A DNA stretch of 64,000 nt from contig JAQNBH010000014.1 of assembly GCA_028752905.1 (NCBI GenBank), positions 15,833,750-15,897,749 of the forward strand, read 5' to 3'. The notes under the pieces were generated by a model, which ran no database searches, was not told the origin of the DNA, and saw only the letters and a list, made by a program, of their open reading frames with translations. Positions 59,891-64,000 of the stretch are shown here, one piece after another. Position 1 is the stretch's first letter; each line of letters opens with the position of its first letter. Both the position numbers and the translations under genes were made by a program. This stretch comes from Cladorhizidae sp. MBARI D1340-BT2. Lineage: Eukaryota > Porifera > Demospongiae > Poecilosclerida > Cladorhizidae.

Positions 59891-62359
59891 CGTATTGGAG
59901 GCAGCCAACAGGTGGTGGGTGTGGTCATTGGAAGGCAGAGGTACAGCCACATATTTGTAGCCCTTCACAAAGTCCTTCAGGAACAACTCCAAGTCGGGTT
60001 CGGTGAAGATCACCTTCTTCCCATCCACTGCACAAGGCAAGGAGCACAAAGGAAACAAGAGTGATCACAGAGGTGTGGTCTATTTTACTTCTCTCTGCTT
60101 CAGGAGTGCAAGTGTACCAGTCCACTTGACTATGTGAGCTATTGTCAACTACTCCAACCTCCACCCAGTTGAGGTTGGTCCAGTGTGTGTCCCCATAGAC
60201 CTACTTCGACCTGTCTCCACCCAGTGTTGGTCCAGTGTGTGTCCCCATAGACCTACTTCAACCTGCCTCCACCGAGTGTGGCATTGGTCCAGTGTATGCC
60301 CCCATAGACCTACTTTGACCTGTCTCCACCCAGTGTTGGTCCAGTGTATGTCCCCATAGACCTACTTCGACCTGTCTCCACCCAGTGTTGGTCCAGTGTG
60401 TGTCCCCATAGACCTACTTCAACCTGCCTCCACCGAGTGTGGCATTGGTCCAGTGTATGCCCCCATAGACCTACTTCGACCTGTCTCCACCCAGTGTTGG
60501 TCCAGTGTGTGTCCCCATAGAGCTACTTCAACCTGCCTCCACCCAGTGCGGTGCTGGTCCCCATAACTAAATTGTCAACTACTCCAGCCTGCCTCAACCG
60601 AGGTGGTGTCCATTTTGCATCACTGTGATAGCACATTGTAATGTGATGGGGGTAGAAGTGTCTATCGAGATAGTTATATGGGGAAATGTACATGTATGCA
60701 TGCTGATCTCAGAATGATATACACAGGAGGAGTGTGTGCTTCCTCTGCCTACATGCAGGGAGCTGTAAACACTGCCATAAGCATGCTAAACTTACATTTC
60801 AGAGTGGAGGAGCCAGGACTGAGAGGGATAGCCTTGCCTTGAGACAGCAAATGATGAAAGGTGAAGAGTCTCTTACTGGCATTGCTAATAATTTGAGGGG
60901 CTACCTCATCTTGTAGGAGAAAGAGACTTCTCACTATGGCAAGTTGAACCCTGCGACACCTTGGAGAGGGAGGAGATGAGGGGGGGGGAGAAGGGGGGGA
61001 AGGAGGGAGAGGAAGGGAGAAAGGAGGAGAGGGAGGAGAGGAGAAGGAGGGGAGGAGAGGGAGGAGAAGGAGGGGAGGAGAGGGAGGGAGGAGGGGAGAA
61101 GAGGGAGGAGGGGAGGAGAGGGAGGAGGGGAGGAGAGGAGAGGGAGGAGGGGAGGAGAGGAGAGGGAGGAGGGGAGGAGAGGGAGGAGGGGAGGAGAGGG
61201 GGGAGGAGAGGGGGGGAGGAGAGGGGGGAGGAGAGGGGGGAGGAGGGGAGGAGAGGGAGGAGGGGAGGAGAGGGGAGGAGTGGGAGGGGAGGAGAGGGGA
61301 GGAGAGGGGAGGAGAGGGGAGGAGTGGGAGGGGAGGAGAGGGAGGGGAGGAGAGGGAGGGGAGGAGAGGAGAGGGGAGGAGAGGGAGGGGAGGAGAGGAG
61401 AGGGGAGGAGAGGGAGGGAGGGAGGGGAGGAGAGGGAGGGAGGAGTGGGAGGGGAGGAGAGGGAGGGGAGGAGAGGGAGGGGAGGAGAGGGAGGGGAGGA
61501 GAGGGAGGGGAGGAGAGGGAGGGGAGGAGAGCGAGAATAGAGAAGATTCTGGCACATGCACTTCACCCAACCTACCAGACGATAGCCAAGTGATCAGCCG
61601 ATGCCCAGTTACAAGGGATAGCAGGCGACTAGGAAGGTTGGAGAGGAAAATAAAGAGCCAAAGAGAGAAAGACGTGGGTAGAGAGAGGGTGTGACGAGGA
61701 AGAGAGGGGGGAGGAAGGGGAGAAGCAAGAAGAGAAAATATGAGGGACATGAGAGATCAGCAACAGAAGGCATAAAGTTGCCAGCATAAGTGTCTGTCGA
61801 ATTGTCTGTTCATCTCTCTGTTTGACTCTCTCTGTCCATCTACAATGTACCTATCCGGACACCTGTCTGTCCCTGTTTGTCTGACCATCAACCTGTCCAT
61901 CTCTCTGCCTGTCTATGGCCATCCATCTATTCCTGTTACTGTCTGTCCCCCCGGCTCCCTGTCCCCCCGGCTCCCTGTCCCCCCGGCTCCCTGTCCTACC
62001 GGCTTACACTCACAGCTATGCTGAAGGAGGAGGGAAGGACAGAGAGGTGGGTAGGAACCATGATGTCTCTCTCCCCACCTGATATGGACACAATCGTCAC
62101 CACGGACGACAAGTTCTTGTTTGCATCTGACCACACCTATCATAAAAAGGATTAAGTTGCAATTTCATACCAAAGTGAGTGGGAATGATGACAAGACTTA
62201 GTATATTCAACAAGTCCAAAGCTTGCGTAGATTACTAAGAAATGTCAACTCACACAACCTTCCTCCTCCCTCTACCCCCACACACCTTCCACACCACCAT
62301 TAAACTTACTTCTTCAACATCTTCATAATACTCGTGAAGCAGAGAGTCAAAACTCAGCA
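59891..62359 (-). CDS. PGAP1: PGAP1-like GPI inositol-deacylase, five exons of the N-terminal half
   Basis: Minus-strand exons: 62359-62310, 62136-62014, 61628-61576, 60959-60796 and 60027-59891, with matching phases (0, 0, 2, 1, 0) and good splice sites. They encode the end of the lipase-like domain. [16 protein letters not shown] and [20 protein letters not shown] match the family's D-x-x-x-x-x-FY and S-x-GG strands. [18 protein letters not shown] matches the conserved W-S-T/A-DH-x-x-I-x-WC motif, whose histidine is catalytic in the lipase family. [12 protein letters not shown] follows. PGAP1 deacylates GPI inositol in the ER membrane. The N-terminal exons, including the G-H-S-x-G nucleophile, were not securely found and probably lie further right. 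About 40 residues expected between this block and the exon at 26983 are also not located. Confidence 0.87.
60165..60580. repeat. About 50-bp minisatellite, inverted relative of the 22.3-kb array
   Basis: Units contain ggtccagtgtgtgtccccat, agacctacttcgacctgtct and ccacccagtgtt. The reverse complement matches the units at 22300-22745. It lies in the 768-nt PGAP1 intron 60028-60795. Confidence 0.92.
60965..61540. repeat. Purine-rich (ggagagggaggggagga) tract filling a PGAP1 intron
   Basis: Nearly 580 bp of only G and A on the plus strand occupy most of the 616-nt intron between exons 61628-61576 and 60959-60796. On the transcribed sense this is a continuous CTCC polypyrimidine tract ending at the acceptor. 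Its irregular units (gagggaggggag) form mirror-type repeats. Confidence 0.95.
61780..62005. repeat. Short CTGTC-rich and ctccctgtccccccgg repeats
   Basis: Degenerate ctgtccatctctctg motifs at 61800-61930 are followed by three copies of ccccccggctccctgt at about 61947-61995. They lie in the PGAP1 intron 61629-62013. Confidence 0.75.
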
Positions 62360-62389
62360 CTGTCAACAACGATAATTATAATAATAACA

Positions 62390-62745
62390 ATAATAATAAA
62401 CAATGTTAATACTGCTACTACTAATAATAATAACAATAATAATGATAATAATAACAATAACAATAATGATGATAATAATAATAATAATGATAAGAACAAT
62501 AACAATAACAGTTGGACGTGTGTGCCAGTTCACGTGCTGGACTCATATGCCAGTAGCATGTGGTGAATAGCTAGCTACCGGTATATAGCAGGCTCACGTG
62601 AGTCTTAGCATCTCATTATTCCTGATGAAGGCTAGAGCATTTTGTCGAGAGAATTCAATTTCAAGTTGATTATTGAGAAGGTTATTGTAACAATTATGAT
62701 AATAATAAATAATATAATAATGATGATGATAATAATAATAATATT
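62390..62745. repeat. (TAA)n-type microsatellites flanking a dispersed repeat
   Basis: Irregular ataataataacaataa repeats lie at 62370-62515 and 62695-62745. Between them, 62620-62700 is a copy of the hammerhead-like dispersed repeat (attcctgatgaaggctagag). Confidence 0.85.
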
Positions 62746-62899
62746 AACAACAATACTACTGTAGTACTACTAACAACAACAACAGTGTGCAAGAGAAAGA
62801 ACAATTGGTACCACACCGGACATAACAACAACAACAGCAGCAGCTAAAGTTGATGTACACACACGTCTGTTCAACTTCAACCATAAACCACCCGTCCAC

Positions 62900-62976
62900 C
62901 TTTGGCAGGTGGCGGCTCGTCACACTACTGAAGTACAAGTGCACAGTTTCGGCACACAGCATTCCAACCAGCCCCC
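62900..62976 (-). CDS. Doubtful PGAP1 lipase exon (GGLVG motif)
   Basis: A minus-strand acceptor (cttaagctcag) is followed by 77 nt reading GGLVGMLCAETVHLYFSS and ending at AAG/gtggac. The position and the GGLV motif resemble the residues after the catalytic serine of PGAP1. However, its exit phase does not match the exon at 62359 and the expected TPH motif is absent. It may be chance, or a neighbouring exon may be missing. Confidence 0.25.
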
Positions 62977-63409
62977 CTGAGCTTAAGTGGTCATGCCAAC
63001 AGAGAGCTCCAGCACTGCACCACAAGCAGTTGTCACGATGAACAGCACTGTAGGCAAGTCCCGGCAGTCATTAATGAACAAATTAAAATTCGTATCTAAG
63101 GGGCTTGAGGGGAAGTTCTATGCAGCTCTGGCAGACTTGCTGCTTACTGGCTTGTTCTGATGTAGTAAGGAATCCGTTGCGTAAGAGTTGCTATGTCTAG
63201 AGTACAGCTTGACCATACCTGGAGCCAAGGCTTCTTTGCTGGGTGCAACTCACACACAGACAAAACAAAACTCTAATTATGTAATTAGCCTTTTTTTTAA
63301 AGGGGGAAAAAGGGAAGATGATGTGCCCACATAAACCACAAACATCATAGAGGACTTACTTACTAGAACAGTATTAAAAAAATTAGTGCATATTCTTCTA
63401 AATGGTCTG
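62977..63409. other. Right flank, MITE fragment, no gene recognised
   Basis: A partial MITE copy (gatgtgcccacataaaccac) lies at about 63315-63350. I searched this stretch for the upstream PGAP1 lipase exons and found none. Confidence 0.4.
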
Positions 63410-64000
63410 GTCAAGTGGTCATGTGGTTACATTCTTGTTTCCTGTCTTTATTGAGAGGTCTATGAGGGCACATTCTTGTTTCCTGTCTTTATTGAGAGGT
63501 CTATGAGGGCACATTCTTGTTTCCTGTCTTTATTGAGAGGTCTATGAGGACACATTCTTGTTTCCTGTCTTTATTGAGAGGTCTATGAGGGCACATTCTT
63601 GTTTCCTGTCTTTATTGAGAGGTCTATGAGGGCACATTCTTGTTTCCTGTCTTTATTGAGAGGTCTATGAGGGCACATTCTTGTTTCCTGTCTTTATTGA
63701 GAGGTCTATGAGGACACATTCTTGTTTCCTGTCTTTATTGAGAGGTCTATGAGGGCACATTCTTGTTTCCTGTCTTTATTGAGAGGTCTATGAGGGCACA
63801 TTCTTGTTTCCTGTCTTTATTGAGAGGTCTATGAGGGCACATTCTTGTTTCCTGTCTTTATTGAGAGGTCTATGAGGGCACATTCTTGTTTCCTGTCTTT
63901 ATTGAGAGGTCTATGAGGGCACATTCTTGTTTCCTGTCTTTATTGAGAGGTCTATGAGGGCACATTCTTGTTTCCTGTCTTTATTGAGAGGTCTATGAGG
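63410..64000. repeat. 41-bp minisatellite running off the window
   Basis: About 14 nearly identical copies of cacattcttgtttcctgtct plus ttattgagaggtctatgaggg. Only one site varies (gggcac versus ggacac). The array is cut by the window end. Confidence 0.96.

Overview
This is eukaryotic nuclear DNA from an animal. It has spliced genes with GT-AG introns as short as 61 nt, a Wnt-pathway scaffold (Axin), an ER GPI-remodelling enzyme (PGAP1), a hAT-type DNA transposon and MITE-like repeats. The mix of compact exons, very repeat-rich introns and divergent gene copies suggests an invertebrate, possibly an early-branching one such as a sponge. The sequence alone does not fix the species.

Layout. (1) Positions 1-10,109, plus strand: the last three visible exons of an unrecognised coiled-coil protein, split by an 8.4-kb intron filled with minisatellites. 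(2) 10,915-11,024, minus strand: a possible isolated terminal exon. (3) About 16,953-19,927, plus strand: a six-exon Axin-like gene with a GSK3-binding helix and a C-terminal DIX domain; no RGS domain was found upstream. (4) 20,335-62,359, minus strand: twelve exons of a PGAP1-like GPI inositol-deacylase, convergent with Axin; the N-terminal lipase exons lie beyond or near the right edge. Its introns include one of about 33 kb (26,984-59,890) that holds most of the arrays, a broken hAT transposon (52,527-55,650) and several MITEs. (5) 63,410-64,000: a 41-bp minisatellite running off the window.

About forty tandem arrays with different units (periods 12 to 91 bp) add up to roughly 29 kb, about 45% of the window. 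Most long open frames here are by-products of arrays, either because the period is a multiple of three or because the unit lacks stops in every frame. The genes do not form an operon. Axin scaffolds the beta-catenin destruction complex and PGAP1 deacylates GPI anchors in the ER; their shared feature is tail-to-tail 3' ends whose poly(A) signals imply overlapping transcripts.

The most notable points are: the density and diversity of minisatellites inside one gene; two inverted, related arrays 38 kb apart in introns of that gene; a hAT element with a MITE derivative sharing its termini; three diverged copies of a hammerhead-like motif; and an Axin without a visible RGS domain.
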